A stretch of 25,629 nucleotides of DNA, taken from NCBI GenBank assembly GCA_003451645.1, contig DMER01000118.1, positions 482 through 26,110 on the forward strand, written 5' to 3'. The translations under genes were made by a program, and so were the position numbers. Source of the stretch: Alphaproteobacteria bacterium. Lineage in GTDB: Bacteria; Pseudomonadota; Alphaproteobacteria; Micropepsales; Micropepsaceae. Shown piece after piece: positions 1-7,022 of the stretch. The notes below the pieces were generated by a model. The model did not search any database. It was not told the origin of the DNA and saw only the letters and a program-made list of their open reading frames with translations. Each line of letters starts with the position of its first letter. The first letter of the stretch is position 1.

Positions 1-50
1 TCAGGCTCATAACCTGAAGGTCATAGGTTCAAATCCTATTCCCGCAACCA
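1..50 (+). tRNA. Initiator tRNA-fMet (CAT), 5' end outside the window
   Basis: Only the 3' part is present. The anticodon loop CTCATAA lies at 6-12 with anticodon CAT at 8-10, closed by TCAGG (1-5) and CCTGA (13-17). The T-arm is ATAGG/TTCAAAT/CCTAT at 23-39. The acceptor 3' strand TCCCGCA is at 40-46, followed by discriminator A47 and an encoded CCA at 48-50. An A at tRNA position 72 and the CTCATAA loop fit an initiator rather than an elongator tRNA-Met. The three pairs next to the loop read A-U, G-C, G-C instead of the usual three G-C pairs. The D-arm and 5' acceptor strand cannot be seen. Confidence 0.93.
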
Positions 51-97
51 CAATGAGGACGCGACTTAGCTTCAGCTAAGTTGCCCGTCCGAATTGT

Positions 98-120
98 GTC
101 CTCGGGCTTGACCCGAGGAC
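98..120. repeat. 9-bp intergenic palindrome, common alphaproteobacterial type
   Basis: GTCCTCGGG (98-106) and CCCGAGGAC (112-120) form a perfect 9-bp stem around CTTGA. On the minus strand, read with the adjacent CCAT, it translates as MGPRVKPED, a peptide I recall from many spurious alphaproteobacterial ORFs. That recurrence suggests a dispersed intergenic repeat. No second copy occurs in this window, so the repeat status rests on memory of related genomes. With no following T-tract it is a poor terminator. Confidence 0.55.
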
Positions 121-248
121 CCATGGCGACGTCCTTCCGTCTGCCAACAAAAGAATGGACCGAGCCAGCCACTCGCTTAAGCTCGTGGGCGTCTACGCTC
201 TGATCGCCGTTGCCGATGGCGGCTGGCCCTGACGGGACGCTTTCGAAG

Positions 249-259
249 TCCCGCAACCA
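249..259 (+). repeat. Second copy of the tRNA-fMet 3' end (11 nt)
   Basis: TCCCGCAACCA at 249-259 is identical, on the same strand, to the tRNA-fMet acceptor end at 40-50. The flanks do not match. A direct repeat of a tRNA 3' end shortly downstream of the tRNA can be the scar of an integrated element (attL/attR-like), but no integrase is visible and 11 nt is short. Coincidence remains possible. Confidence 0.35.
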
Positions 260-394
260 GTTCAAAGATGCCAGACTGCAGATGGCAGACCCACTCCGTC
301 CTCTGACGTCTGCCCTCCGGTCTCTGCCCTCAGGTTTGACCCCAAGGACTGCTGGCAACATCATGTGGCCGCGAGGGCAATCCGTATACGGATG

Positions 395-871
395 TTATAG
401 GGTGATCTGAAATATCTCGGTCGCATGACCCTCGTGGTCCACGCAAGCGATGCGCTGCCAACCGCTGCGGCGCATAAGGGAGCCAGCGGTTGCCGTCGCA
501 CAATAGACGCTTGTGTAACCCAATTGGTGAGCAGCCCCTGGCAAGGCGCGGACAAGGGCCGCTCCAAGGCCCTGACGCCTGAACCCTGGCTCGACACAGG
601 CAGCCCCCAGCCAAGGGCCCCAGTGCGTAAATTCGGCAAAGGGCTCGGTCTTGAGCGCTGCAAATCCGCGCGGAATGCCATCCAACAAAGCAACCATACC
701 CATGGGCAACGAGCCCCAATTGGCATAGCGCGCAAGATCAGCGCACGCATCGCCCGGTCCGTTTGGGCCGTAGTAGTCCGGCCACTCACGCTCAAACCAG
801 CCTTGGATCAGCGCGTGAGATTCTGGGACTTGGGCGAGTGGGGTCACCGAAATGCGAGTGGACTGAGGCAT
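395..871 (-). CDS. GNAT family N-acetyltransferase
   Basis: The 158-residue protein starting MPQSTRISVTPLA shows the GNAT fold pattern. The acetyl-CoA binding motif A reads GFRRQGLGAALVRAL, preceded by a strand ending GAACVEP and followed by GYTSVYCATA and a C-terminal RSGWQRI, typical of the last helix and strand. It should acetylate an unidentified small molecule or protein in the cytoplasm. I chose the ATG at 871. A TTG at 913 would add 14 residues but they lack GNAT character, and neither start has a clear ribosome binding site. The gene is divergent from the exported SRPBCC gene, with about 118 nt between the two starts. Its length is normal for a single GNAT domain. The substrate cannot be inferred. 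Confidence 0.85.
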   Translation of the reverse strand: MPQSTRISVTPLAQVPESHALIQGWFEREWPDYYGPNGPGDACADLARYANWGSLPMGMVALLDGIPRGFAALKTEPFAEFTHWGPWLGAACVEPGFRRQGLGAALVRALPGAAHQLGYTSVYCATATAGSLMRRSGWQRIACVDHEGHATEIFQITL

Positions 872-926
872 GAGCGGACTGACTAGGCAGCGCGTTGCGC
901 GATTGGAAACCAAGCGCTGCGCGGGT

Positions 927-953
927 TTGACAACGAGTTATGAGCACTATCAT
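927..953 (+). promoter_or_regulatory. Putative sigma70 promoter for the SRPBCC gene
   Basis: A perfect -35 TTGACA lies at 927-932 and a -10-like TATCAT at 948-953. The 15-bp spacer is shorter than ideal. It sits 37 nt upstream of the ATG at 990, between two divergent genes, where a promoter is expected. Confidence 0.45.
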
Positions 954-989
954 TCTATCAGAGATTTCCTTTCGCGATGGAGAGAAACA

Positions 990-1541
990 ATGATGCTTAG
1001 TCTTCGTATGTTGGCTCTCAGCCTTTTAGCGGTTCAGCTCAGCGGGCACGCGTGGGCGCGGGTAGACCAACAAACGGAAAAAGGATTTCGGGTGGTCCAC
1101 ACGGTCACCGTCACGGCAGATGCAAGCGCCGCTTTCGAGAGGTTCGTTAAGATTGGTTCGTGGTGGAGCAAAGCCCACACCTATTCGGGCGAGGCGAAGA
1201 ACCTGAAGATTGATCTGACCCCCGGCGGCTGCTGGTGCGAACGGGTTGGGCAGGGCGGCTTTGTCAAACATATGGAGGTGCTGACAGCCTTGCCAGGCCA
1301 GCATTTAGCCTTTCAAGGTGGTCTCGGGCCCTTGCAACGTCTTGGCGCGTCGGGCGTGATGGCTGTGGATTTCAAGACCAAGGACGGCAAGACGGACGTC
1401 TCAATGGTGTATACCGTTACTGGCTTATTTGATGACAAGGAGGTTGCAGGCTTGGCGGCGGCTGTTGACGGCGTGTTGGGCGAGCAGATCAAGCGGTATG
1501 CTGATGCCAAGACATCTGGCGAGGTGCCAAAGCAGCCTTGA
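990..1541 (+). CDS. Exported SRPBCC/AHSA1-like domain protein
   Basis: This 183-residue protein opens with a signal peptide (MMLSLRMLALSLLAVQL, probable cleavage near SGHAWA), so it is likely periplasmic. The rest resembles the START/SRPBCC ligand-binding superfamily, in the polyketide cyclase/AHSA1 branch. Family-like features are the first strand HTVTVTADASAAFERF, the segment GSWWSKAHTYSGEAKNL, the GGCWCERV turn, and a late VYTVTG strand followed by a long C-terminal helix. Such proteins form a hydrophobic pocket, but the ligand is unknown. The ATG at 990 was chosen because GGAGAG at 979-984 sits 5 nt upstream and the signal peptide begins there. An upstream in-frame ATG at 870 would add a 40-residue non-signal stretch overlapping the divergent gene's start. 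Confidence 0.82.
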   Translation: MMLSLRMLALSLLAVQLSGHAWARVDQQTEKGFRVVHTVTVTADASAAFERFVKIGSWWSKAHTYSGEAKNLKIDLTPGGCWCERVGQGGFVKHMEVLTALPGQHLAFQGGLGPLQRLGASGVMAVDFKTKDGKTDVSMVYTVTGLFDDKEVAGLAAAVDGVLGEQIKRYADAKTSGEVPKQP

Positions 1542-1605
1542 CAGGAGCGTCCTGGCAGCATATCCGATCACCCCTTAAACCCGCGGGTCCGTTTATGGCC
1601 TCGTT

Positions 1606-1675
<70 letters not shown>

Positions 1676-1682
<7 letters not shown>

Positions 1683-1835
1683 TCGCGCGGTCCACCAGAC
1701 CCGCGACGGGCATATTTCTCGGATTGAACTTGGTCGCGGGTTCGAGCCCCCCCCAACGCATCGAACCCGCCATCGCGCGGACCATCAGACCCGCGACGGG
1801 CATGTTTCTCGGATTGAACTTGGTCGCGGGTTCGA
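1676..1835 (+). repeat. Two 70-nt direct repeats derived in part from tRNA-Asp
   Basis: Unit A (1676-1745) and unit B (1766-1835) match at 67 of 70 positions and recur with a 90-nt period. Differences are at 1691/1781, 1695/1785 and 1714/1804. Unit A starts inside the tRNA at its last seven bases (CCCGCCA). Both units end with GGTCGCGGGTTCGA, a copy of the tRNA T-arm. The 19 nt at 1732-1750 are identical to tRNA positions 1651-1669. Each unit also contains an inverted pair CCCGCGAC/GTCGCGGG that could fold with a 25-nt loop. A run of eight C lies at 1747-1754. Neither unit has a D-arm or anticodon arm, so these are not tRNA genes. Confidence 0.9.
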
Positions 1836-1869
1836 ATGGCCGGTGACGTGATCATTGCCGGTTGCGTAG

Positions 1870-1933
1870 TTGCGGCAACAGACCCGTGACAAAATATCAA
1901 ATCACTTGCTTCTCAAGCGGCGGCCGTTAGGTT
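1870..1933 (+). promoter_or_regulatory. nuoA: Candidate nuo operon promoter region
   Basis: The promoter of the nuo train should lie between the tRNA-Asp repeats and nuoA. Two weak sigma70-like candidates are visible: TTGCGG at 1870-1875 with AATATC at 1893-1898 (17-bp spacer), and TTGCTT at 1906-1911 with TAGGTT at 1928-1933 (16-bp spacer). Neither is close to consensus. An 11-nt odd-centred palindrome, GTTGCGGCAAC, lies at 1869-1879 and could be an operator. Confidence 0.25.
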
Positions 1934-1988
1934 CTGCCTGTCAGAATCTGGCTTGCCGTTGTCACGCGGCACTCCTTGAGGTCACACA

Positions 1989-2366
1989 ATGCCGTCCGGT
2001 CTTGAGCCGCTATTGTTGGAATACCTGCCGATCATCTTGTTCTTAGGGATTGCGATCGTATTGGGCGGTGTCTTGATGGTGCTGCCGCTAATACTGGCGC
2101 CGTCAAATCCCGATCCGGAAAAATTGTCAGCCTATGAATGCGGGTTCAACGCCTTTGAAGACGCACGCATGAAGTTCGACGTGCGCTTTTATCTGGTCGG
2201 TATCCTGTTCATCATATTCGATCTGGAAGTGGCGCTGCTGATCCCATGGGCGATCACTCTGTTTCCCAATGGCTGGTTCGGCTTCGGGTCCGCCATGCTG
2301 TTCCTTGGTATCCTGACGGTCGGGTTCATCTATGAGTGGAAGAAAGGGGCCTTGGAATGGGAATAG
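1989..2366 (+). CDS. nuoA: NADH-quinone oxidoreductase subunit A
   Basis: The 125-residue protein is a small membrane-arm subunit of complex I, near the quinone site at the arm junction. Three hydrophobic segments are visible, at about residues 12-35, 65-90 and 95-115. Family signatures are the loop with [20 protein letters not shown], whose Cys lies in the conformationally mobile loop, and LEVALLIPW. The length is typical. The ATG at 1989 has GAGG at 1978-1981, 7 nt upstream. It is the first gene of the operon and overlaps nuoB by 10 nt, suggesting translational coupling. Confidence 0.97.
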   Translation: MPSGLEPLLLEYLPIILFLGIAIVLGGVLMVLPLILAPSNPDPEKLSAYECGFNAFEDARMKFDVRFYLVGILFIIFDLEVALLIPWAITLFPNGWFGFGSAMLFLGILTVGFIYEWKKGALEWE

Positions 2367-2941
2367 ACAACACAAGCCCAGTCCTGCGCCCAGCCTTTTC
2401 GGCCGCTCGCAGCTCGATCGAGGGGGTGAGCCGCCCCATCAATCCTGACGATCCTTATTATGCGGCGCTGAAAGAGGAAGTGGACAATAAGGGCTATATC
2501 GTTGCGAACGCTGAGGACGTGATCAATTGGGCGCGCACCGGCTCGCTGATGTGGATGTTGTTTGGGCTGGCGTGCTGCGGTGTGGAGATGATGCACGCAT
2601 CCATGCCGCGCTATGATTTGGAGCGCTTTGGCATCGCGCCGCGGGGGACACCCCGCCATTCCGACGTGATGATCGTGGCCGGAACACTGACCAACAAAAT
2701 GGCACCAGCACTGCGCAAGGTCTATGACCAGATGCCCGAGCCGCGTTATGTGATCTCTATGGGCTCCTGCGCCAACGGCGGCGGCTATTACCACTACAGT
2801 TACTCGGTTGTGCGCGGCTGCGACCGGATTGTGCCGGTGGACATCTATATCCCTGGCTGCCCGCCGAGCGCGGAAGCCCTCGTTTATGGGTTCATGCTTC
2901 TGCAAAAGAAAATCCGTCGCGTGGGCAATATCATCCGGTGA
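2357..2941 (+). CDS. nuoB: NADH-quinone oxidoreductase subunit B
   Basis: The 194-residue peripheral-arm subunit carries the terminal 4Fe-4S cluster N2, which passes electrons to quinone. The ligand pattern is intact: Cys73-Cys74 in [13 protein letters not shown], Cys138 in MGSCANGGG and Cys168 in IPGCPPSAE. The ATG at 2357 was chosen because AAAGGGG lies about 7 nt upstream. A GTG at 2336 would add seven residues and extend the overlap with nuoA. The roughly 30 N-terminal residues before the conserved core are variable in this family. It lies between nuoA (10-nt overlap) and nuoC. Confidence 0.97.
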   Translation: MGIDNTSPVLRPAFSAARSSIEGVSRPINPDDPYYAALKEEVDNKGYIVANAEDVINWARTGSLMWMLFGLACCGVEMMHASMPRYDLERFGIAPRGTPRHSDVMIVAGTLTNKMAPALRKVYDQMPEPRYVISMGSCANGGGYYHYSYSVVRGCDRIVPVDIYIPGCPPSAEALVYGFMLLQKKIRRVGNIIR

Positions 2942-2946
2942 CCGCC

Positions 2947-3567
2947 ATGGCCGATCTCAACACATTGGAAGACAATCTGCGCAGCGAGTTTGGTCCAGCG
3001 GTCATAGCAGCCCAGCAAATGCTAGGCGAGTTGACGCTGATCGTTTCGCCGGATGTCTTGAGCCGCCTCATGGTGTTTCTGCGCGACAATCCAAAGTGCC
3101 GCTTCACGACCCTGATCGACATTTGCGGGGCGGATTATCCGAGCAGGGCTGAGCGCTTTGAGGTGGTCTATCATCTGCTGTCCATGCATCTGAACCATCG
3201 TCTTCGCATCAAGGTACGGGTGGGCGAGGGCCAAGTGATCGACAGCGTTGTGCCGGTTTGGCCAGCAGCCAATTGGTACGAGCGTGAGGCGTTCGACATG
3301 TATGGCATCGAGTTCCGCAACCACCCTGACCTCCGCCGGATCCTGACGGATTACGGCTTCACCGGGCATCCCTTGCGCAAGGACTTTCCGCTGACCGGTT
3401 ATGTCGAGGTGCGCTATGACGAGGAGCAGAAGCGGGTGGTCTATGAACCCGTCAAACTGACTCAAGAATTCCGCAAATTCGATTTCATGAGCCCGTGGGA
3501 AGGCGCGCAATATGTGCTGCCTGGCGATGAGAAGGCCGCCAAACCGGCCGGGGCAGCAAAACCATGA
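2947..3567 (+). CDS. nuoC: NADH-quinone oxidoreductase subunit C
   Basis: The 206-residue protein is the 30-kDa peripheral-arm subunit, a structural partner of NuoD at the connecting module. The signature [14 protein letters not shown] is followed by [23 protein letters not shown] and then [18 protein letters not shown]. The last residues are Ala/Lys/Pro-rich. It is a separate gene, not fused to nuoD as in enterobacteria. I chose the ATG at 2947. A GTG at 2938, overlapping the nuoB stop, would add three residues and cannot be excluded because no strong ribosome binding site distinguishes them. Its stop overlaps the nuoD start by 4 nt. Confidence 0.96.
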   Translation: MADLNTLEDNLRSEFGPAVIAAQQMLGELTLIVSPDVLSRLMVFLRDNPKCRFTTLIDICGADYPSRAERFEVVYHLLSMHLNHRLRIKVRVGEGQVIDSVVPVWPAANWYEREAFDMYGIEFRNHPDLRRILTDYGFTGHPLRKDFPLTGYVEVRYDEEQKRVVYEPVKLTQEFRKFDFMSPWEGAQYVLPGDEKAAKPAGAAKP

Positions 3568-4757
3568 GCGACACTGCGAGCATCCAGCCAAAGCAGAAAA
3601 ACATCACGATCAATTTCGGCCCTCAGCACCCGGCAGCGCACGGCGTTCTGCGCCTGGTCCTTGAGCTCGATGGCGAAGTCGTGGAGCGCGTGGACCCGCA
3701 TGTGGGGCTCCTCCATCGCGGCACTGAAAAGCTGATCGAGCACAAGACCTATCTCCAGGCTGTGCCCTATTTTGACCGGCTCGATTATGCGGCGCCTATG
3801 AACCAGGAGCATGCCTATGCGCTGGCGGTCGAGAAATTGCTCGGCATCAGCGCGCCACCGCGTGCGCAATATATCCGGGTGCTCTTTGCGGAATTGACCC
3901 GCATAATGAGCCACATCTTGAACACGACAACGCAAGCCATGGACGTAGGCGCGATGACGCCCGTCCTTTGGGGCTTTGAAGACCGCGAGAAATTGATGGT
4001 CTTTTACGAGCGCGCGAGCGGCAGCCGCATGCATGCGGCCTATTTCCGCCCCGGCGGCGTGCATCAGGACCTGCCGCAAGCCTTGCTCGACGACATTTAT
4101 GCGTGGGCGGAGCAATTCCCCAAAATGATCGATGATATTGAGGGCCTGCTCACCGACAACCGGATTTTCAAGCAACGCAACGTCGATATTGGCTTGGTTT
4201 CCAAGGAAGATGCGATCGCGTGGGGCTTCTCAGGCGTCATGGTGCGCGGCTCCGGCATTGCCTGGGACCTGCGCCGCAACCAACCTTACGAGTGCTATAA
4301 CGACCTCGAGTTCAAGATCCCGCTGGGCAAGAACGGCGATAATTACGATCGCTATTTGTGCCGCATGGAGGAGATGCGCGAATCAATTAAAATCATGAAG
4401 CAATGCATCGAGAAAATGCCCAAGGGGCCGGTGCATGACACGACGGGCAAGATCGTGGCACCTAAACGCGGCGAGATGAAAGCCTCAATGGAGGCGCTGA
4501 TCCACCACTTCAAACTTTATACCGAGGGGTTCAAGGTGCCCGAGAGCGAGGCCTACGCCTGTGTCGAGGCGCCCAAGGGCGAGTTTGGGGTCTATCTGGT
4601 GAGCGACGGCACGAACAAGCCTTATCGCTGCAAGATCCGCGCGCCGGGTTGGCCGCATTTGGCTGCAATGGACCATCTGTGCAAGGGCTATATGCTGGCG
4701 GATGTCTCAGCCATTCTGGGTTCGCTTGACATTGTGTTCGGGGAGATTGACCGGTGA
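3564..4757 (+). CDS. nuoD: NADH-quinone oxidoreductase subunit D
   Basis: The 397-residue 49-kDa subunit forms the quinone pocket together with NuoB and descends from the large subunit of NiFe hydrogenases. Visible signatures are [15 protein letters not shown] at residues 17-31 and [15 protein letters not shown] at 49-63. His26 and Tyr75 (in [10 protein letters not shown]) correspond to the quinone-contacting His and Tyr of other complex I structures. The C-terminus is the conserved DIVFGEIDR. The hydrogenase metal ligands are absent, as expected. The ATG at 3564 overlaps the nuoC stop (ATGA). The downstream neighbour is unusual: a SnoaL-like gene starts within the last 4 nt instead of nuoE. 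Confidence 0.97.
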   Translation: MSDTASIQPKQKNITINFGPQHPAAHGVLRLVLELDGEVVERVDPHVGLLHRGTEKLIEHKTYLQAVPYFDRLDYAAPMNQEHAYALAVEKLLGISAPPRAQYIRVLFAELTRIMSHILNTTTQAMDVGAMTPVLWGFEDREKLMVFYERASGSRMHAAYFRPGGVHQDLPQALLDDIYAWAEQFPKMIDDIEGLLTDNRIFKQRNVDIGLVSKEDAIAWGFSGVMVRGSGIAWDLRRNQPYECYNDLEFKIPLGKNGDNYDRYLCRMEEMRESIKIMKQCIEKMPKGPVHDTTGKIVAPKRGEMKASMEALIHHFKLYTEGFKVPESEAYACVEAPKGEFGVYLVSDGTNKPYRCKIRAPGWPHLAAMDHLCKGYMLADVSAILGSLDIVFGEIDR

Positions 4758-5095
4758 GATCCGTCAAGATCGACCATCTGGTCAAGGTCTACAACGCCCA
4801 CAATGCCAAGGCGTTTGCAGACTGCTTTACCCCGGATGCGGAGGTTTATGACCACCCTGGCCATTTGGCGCAAAAGGGCCAGGCGGCGATCCGGGATTTT
4901 TATACCAAGCTGTTTGACGAGCACCCGCAGAACAAATGCGATGTTCTGTACAAGGCCGATCTGGGCGATTGCATCGTCAGCCACGAACGCATTCATCGCT
5001 CCGCCGCCACGCGGCCCTTTGATGTGGTGGCTGTCTATCGCTTCAAGGGCGACCTGGTCGCCCGGCTTGATTTCATCCGTGAACACCGCGACTAG
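4754..5095 (+). CDS. SnoaL-like/NTF2-like domain protein inside the nuo operon
   Basis: The 113-residue protein has the pattern of a cone-shaped NTF2/SnoaL fold: an N-terminal helix with [20 protein letters not shown], the segment [21 protein letters not shown], and strands ending [18 protein letters not shown]. Related proteins are ketosteroid-isomerase-like enzymes or small-ligand binders, and some have no known activity. There is no signal peptide or membrane segment, so it is cytoplasmic. The GTG at 4754 overlaps the nuoD stop by 4 nt, with GGGGAG 8 nt upstream, so it is translationally coupled. nuoE follows after 21 nt. It is not a conserved complex I subunit. A role in assembly or quinone handling is only a guess, and it may be a passenger. 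Confidence 0.85.
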   Translation: MRSVKIDHLVKVYNAHNAKAFADCFTPDAEVYDHPGHLAQKGQAAIRDFYTKLFDEHPQNKCDVLYKADLGDCIVSHERIHRSAATRPFDVVAVYRFKGDLVARLDFIREHRD

Positions 5096-5116
5096 GACCT
5101 AAAAGAGCCCGCCATC

Positions 5117-5722
5117 ATGAGCCTGCGCCGCCTCCACCCTCAGCAACCCAAACATTTTGCCTGGACGGCGGATAATGCTCTGTGGGCGGACAGGCAGATT
5201 GCGAAATATCCCCCTGGCCGTCAGGCCTCGGCGGTCGTGCCGCTCTTGTGGCGTGCGCAAGAGCAAAATGGCGGCCATGTAACTGAACCGATGATTGCAC
5301 TAATCGCCCAGCAATTAGGGCTGTCGCGTATCCGGGTGCTCGAGATTGCAACGTTCTACACGATGTTCAACCTCAAGCCTGTAGGGCAGCATCTGATCCA
5401 GGTGTGCACCACCACGCCCTGCATGTTGCGAGGCTCAGCCGACGTTGTGGCCGCGTGCAAAAAGCACATCCATCCCAATCCCGAGACGGTCTCGGCCGAT
5501 GGCAAGATGTCGTGGATGGAGGTCGAGTGCCTAGGCGCCTGCGTCAACGCGCCGTTGGTGCAAGTAGAAGATGATTACTATGAAGACCTGGATGGCCCAA
5601 AGACCGAGGCCTTGATCGAAGCGCTTCGTAAAGGGCAACGGCCGAAACCGGGACCGCAAGGGATCAACCGGTTGAACTCGGCGCCTGAGGGTGGGGCTCT
5701 GACGTTGACGGGTAAGGAGTAA
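5117..5722 (+). CDS. nuoE: NADH-quinone oxidoreductase subunit E
   Basis: The 201-residue 24-kDa subunit has a thioredoxin-like fold binding the 2Fe-2S cluster N1a in the NADH dehydrogenase module. The ligands are Cys97 and Cys102 (CTTTPC) and Cys138 and Cys142 (CLGAC). The helical N-terminal domain shows LLWRAQEQNGGHV and VLEIATFYTMFN. The C-terminus extends about 30 residues past the core with a Pro/Gly-rich segment (GQRPKPGPQGINRLNSAPEG), an extension I recall from alphaproteobacterial homologues. The ATG at 5117 is 21 nt after the SnoaL-like gene, and nuoF starts 3 nt after the stop. Confidence 0.97.
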   Translation: MSLRRLHPQQPKHFAWTADNALWADRQIAKYPPGRQASAVVPLLWRAQEQNGGHVTEPMIALIAQQLGLSRIRVLEIATFYTMFNLKPVGQHLIQVCTTTPCMLRGSADVVAACKKHIHPNPETVSADGKMSWMEVECLGACVNAPLVQVEDDYYEDLDGPKTEALIEALRKGQRPKPGPQGINRLNSAPEGGALTLTGKE

Positions 5723-5725
5723 GCG

Positions 5726-7018
5726 ATGCTCGCCGACAAGGACCGGATTTTCACAAACCTCTACGGCCAGCATGATTGGCGGCTTGAGGCCGCGCGCCAA
5801 CGCGGCGCCTGGGACAATACCAAAGCGCTGATCGAGCGCGGCCATGACGCGATCATCAATGAGATGAAGAAATCGGGATTGCGCGGGCGCGGCGGAGCAG
5901 GCTTCCCGACGGGCCTTAAATGGTCGTTCATGCCCAAGCAATCCGACGGGCGCCCGTCTTATCTGGTCGTCAACGCGGATGAGTCCGAACCCGGCACCTG
6001 CAAGGACCGTGACATCATGCGCCACGATCCGCATTTGCTGATCGAGGGGTGCTTGGTCGCCTCCTTCGCGATGCGTGCGCATGCTTGTTACATCTATGTG
6101 CGGGGCGAGTTCCGCCGCGAATACAAGATCGTCGAGGCCGCGATCGAGGAGGCCTATGCGGCGGGGCTGATCGGCAAGAATGCGTGCGGGTCCGGTTGGG
6201 ATTTTGACTGCTATGTCCATCATGGCGCGGGCGCCTATATTTGCGGCGAGGAAACAGCCCTCATCGAAAGCCTTGAAGGCAAAAAGGGCATGCCGCGGCT
6301 GAAGCCGCCATTTCCCGCCAATGTGGGTCTTTATGGCTGCCCCACAACAGTCAATAATGTTGAGAGCATCGCGGTGGCGCCCACCATCCTGCGCCGTGGA
6401 GCGGAATGGTTCTCGAGCTTTGGGCGGCCGAACAATGCGGGCACCAAGGTGTTCTGCATCTCCGGCCATGTGAACCGCCCGTGCAATGTCGAGGAGGCGA
6501 TGTCGATCCCCTTGCGCGAGCTGATCGAGAAACATGCGGGCGGTGTGCGCGGCGGCTGGGATAATCTTCTGGCGGTGATCCCGGGCGGGTCTTCTGTGCC
6601 GCTGCTGCCCAAGGCGATTTGCGACACGGTGCTGATGGATTTCGATGCCTTGCGTGATGTGCAATCGGGGCTGGGCACGGCAGGCGTGGTTGTCATGGAC
6701 AAGTCGACCGATGTGATTGCCGCGATTGCGCGCCTGTCACGGTTCTACAAGCACGAATCGTGCGGGCAGTGTACGCCCTGCCGCGAGGGCACGGGTTGGA
6801 TTTGGCGGGTGATGGAGCGGCTTGTGCGCGGCGAAGCGGACCCGTCGGAAATCGATCTGTTGTTTGAGGTGACGAAGCAGGTCGAGGGGCACACGATCTG
6901 CGCGCTCGGCGACGCGGCTGCATGGCCCATCCAGGGGCTGATCCGGCACTTCCGGCCCGTGATCGAGGAGCGTATTCGGACGAAGCGCGGGACCGCGAAG
7001 CCTATGGCGGCGGAGTAG
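5726..7018 (+). CDS. nuoF: NADH-quinone oxidoreductase subunit F
   Basis: The 430-residue 51-kDa subunit is where NADH reduces [19 protein letters not shown] at residues 51-66 and [19 protein letters not shown] at 167-185 form the FMN and NADH sites. The 4Fe-4S cluster N3 ligands are Cys346, Cys349 and Cys352 ([12 protein letters not shown]) and Cys392 (HTICALGD). The length is typical. It lies 3 nt after nuoE and 4 nt before nuoG, forming the soluble NADH module with them. The sequence is intact with no missing ligand. Confidence 0.98.
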   Translation: MLADKDRIFTNLYGQHDWRLEAARQRGAWDNTKALIERGHDAIINEMKKSGLRGRGGAGFPTGLKWSFMPKQSDGRPSYLVVNADESEPGTCKDRDIMRHDPHLLIEGCLVASFAMRAHACYIYVRGEFRREYKIVEAAIEEAYAAGLIGKNACGSGWDFDCYVHHGAGAYICGEETALIESLEGKKGMPRLKPPFPANVGLYGCPTTVNNVESIAVAPTILRRGAEWFSSFGRPNNAGTKVFCISGHVNRPCNVEEAMSIPLRELIEKHAGGVRGGWDNLLAVIPGGSSVPLLPKAICDTVLMDFDALRDVQSGLGTAGVVVMDKSTDVIAAIARLSRFYKHESCGQCTPCREGTGWIWRVMERLVRGEADPSEIDLLFEVTKQVEGHTICALGDAAAWPIQGLIRHFRPVIEERIRTKRGTAKPMAAE

Positions 7019-7022
7019 GGCG

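Larger units (their letters stand above)
51..394. other. Gene-free stretch between tRNA-fMet and the GNAT gene
   Basis: I find no credible gene here. Open frames run through the tRNA and the palindrome below and have no domain character. The stretch contains a short hairpin at 64-81 (ACTTAGC/GCTAAGT around TTCA), the 9-bp palindrome at 98-120, and an exact 11-nt repeat of the tRNA-fMet 3' end at 249-259. There is a weak TGCCA/TGGCA inverted pair at 269-287 and no T-tract typical of an intrinsic terminator. Confidence 0.6.

Noticed and set aside
29..364. Minus-strand open frame of 111 codons next to tRNA-fMet
   Set aside because: It runs antisense through the tRNA and the palindrome (giving the MGPRVKPED peptide), has biased composition and shows no domain.
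1542..1605. Terminator after the SRPBCC gene
   Set aside because: CAGGA/TCCTG at 1542-1554 is a 5-bp stem with a 3-nt loop and no T-tract, and ACCCGCGGGT at 1579-1588 is a short palindrome. Neither is strong enough to call.
1732..1835. Additional tRNA genes or tRNA pseudogenes after tRNA-Asp
   Set aside because: Only T-arm and acceptor fragments are repeated. There is no D-arm or anticodon arm, so I annotate a repeat and not tRNAs.
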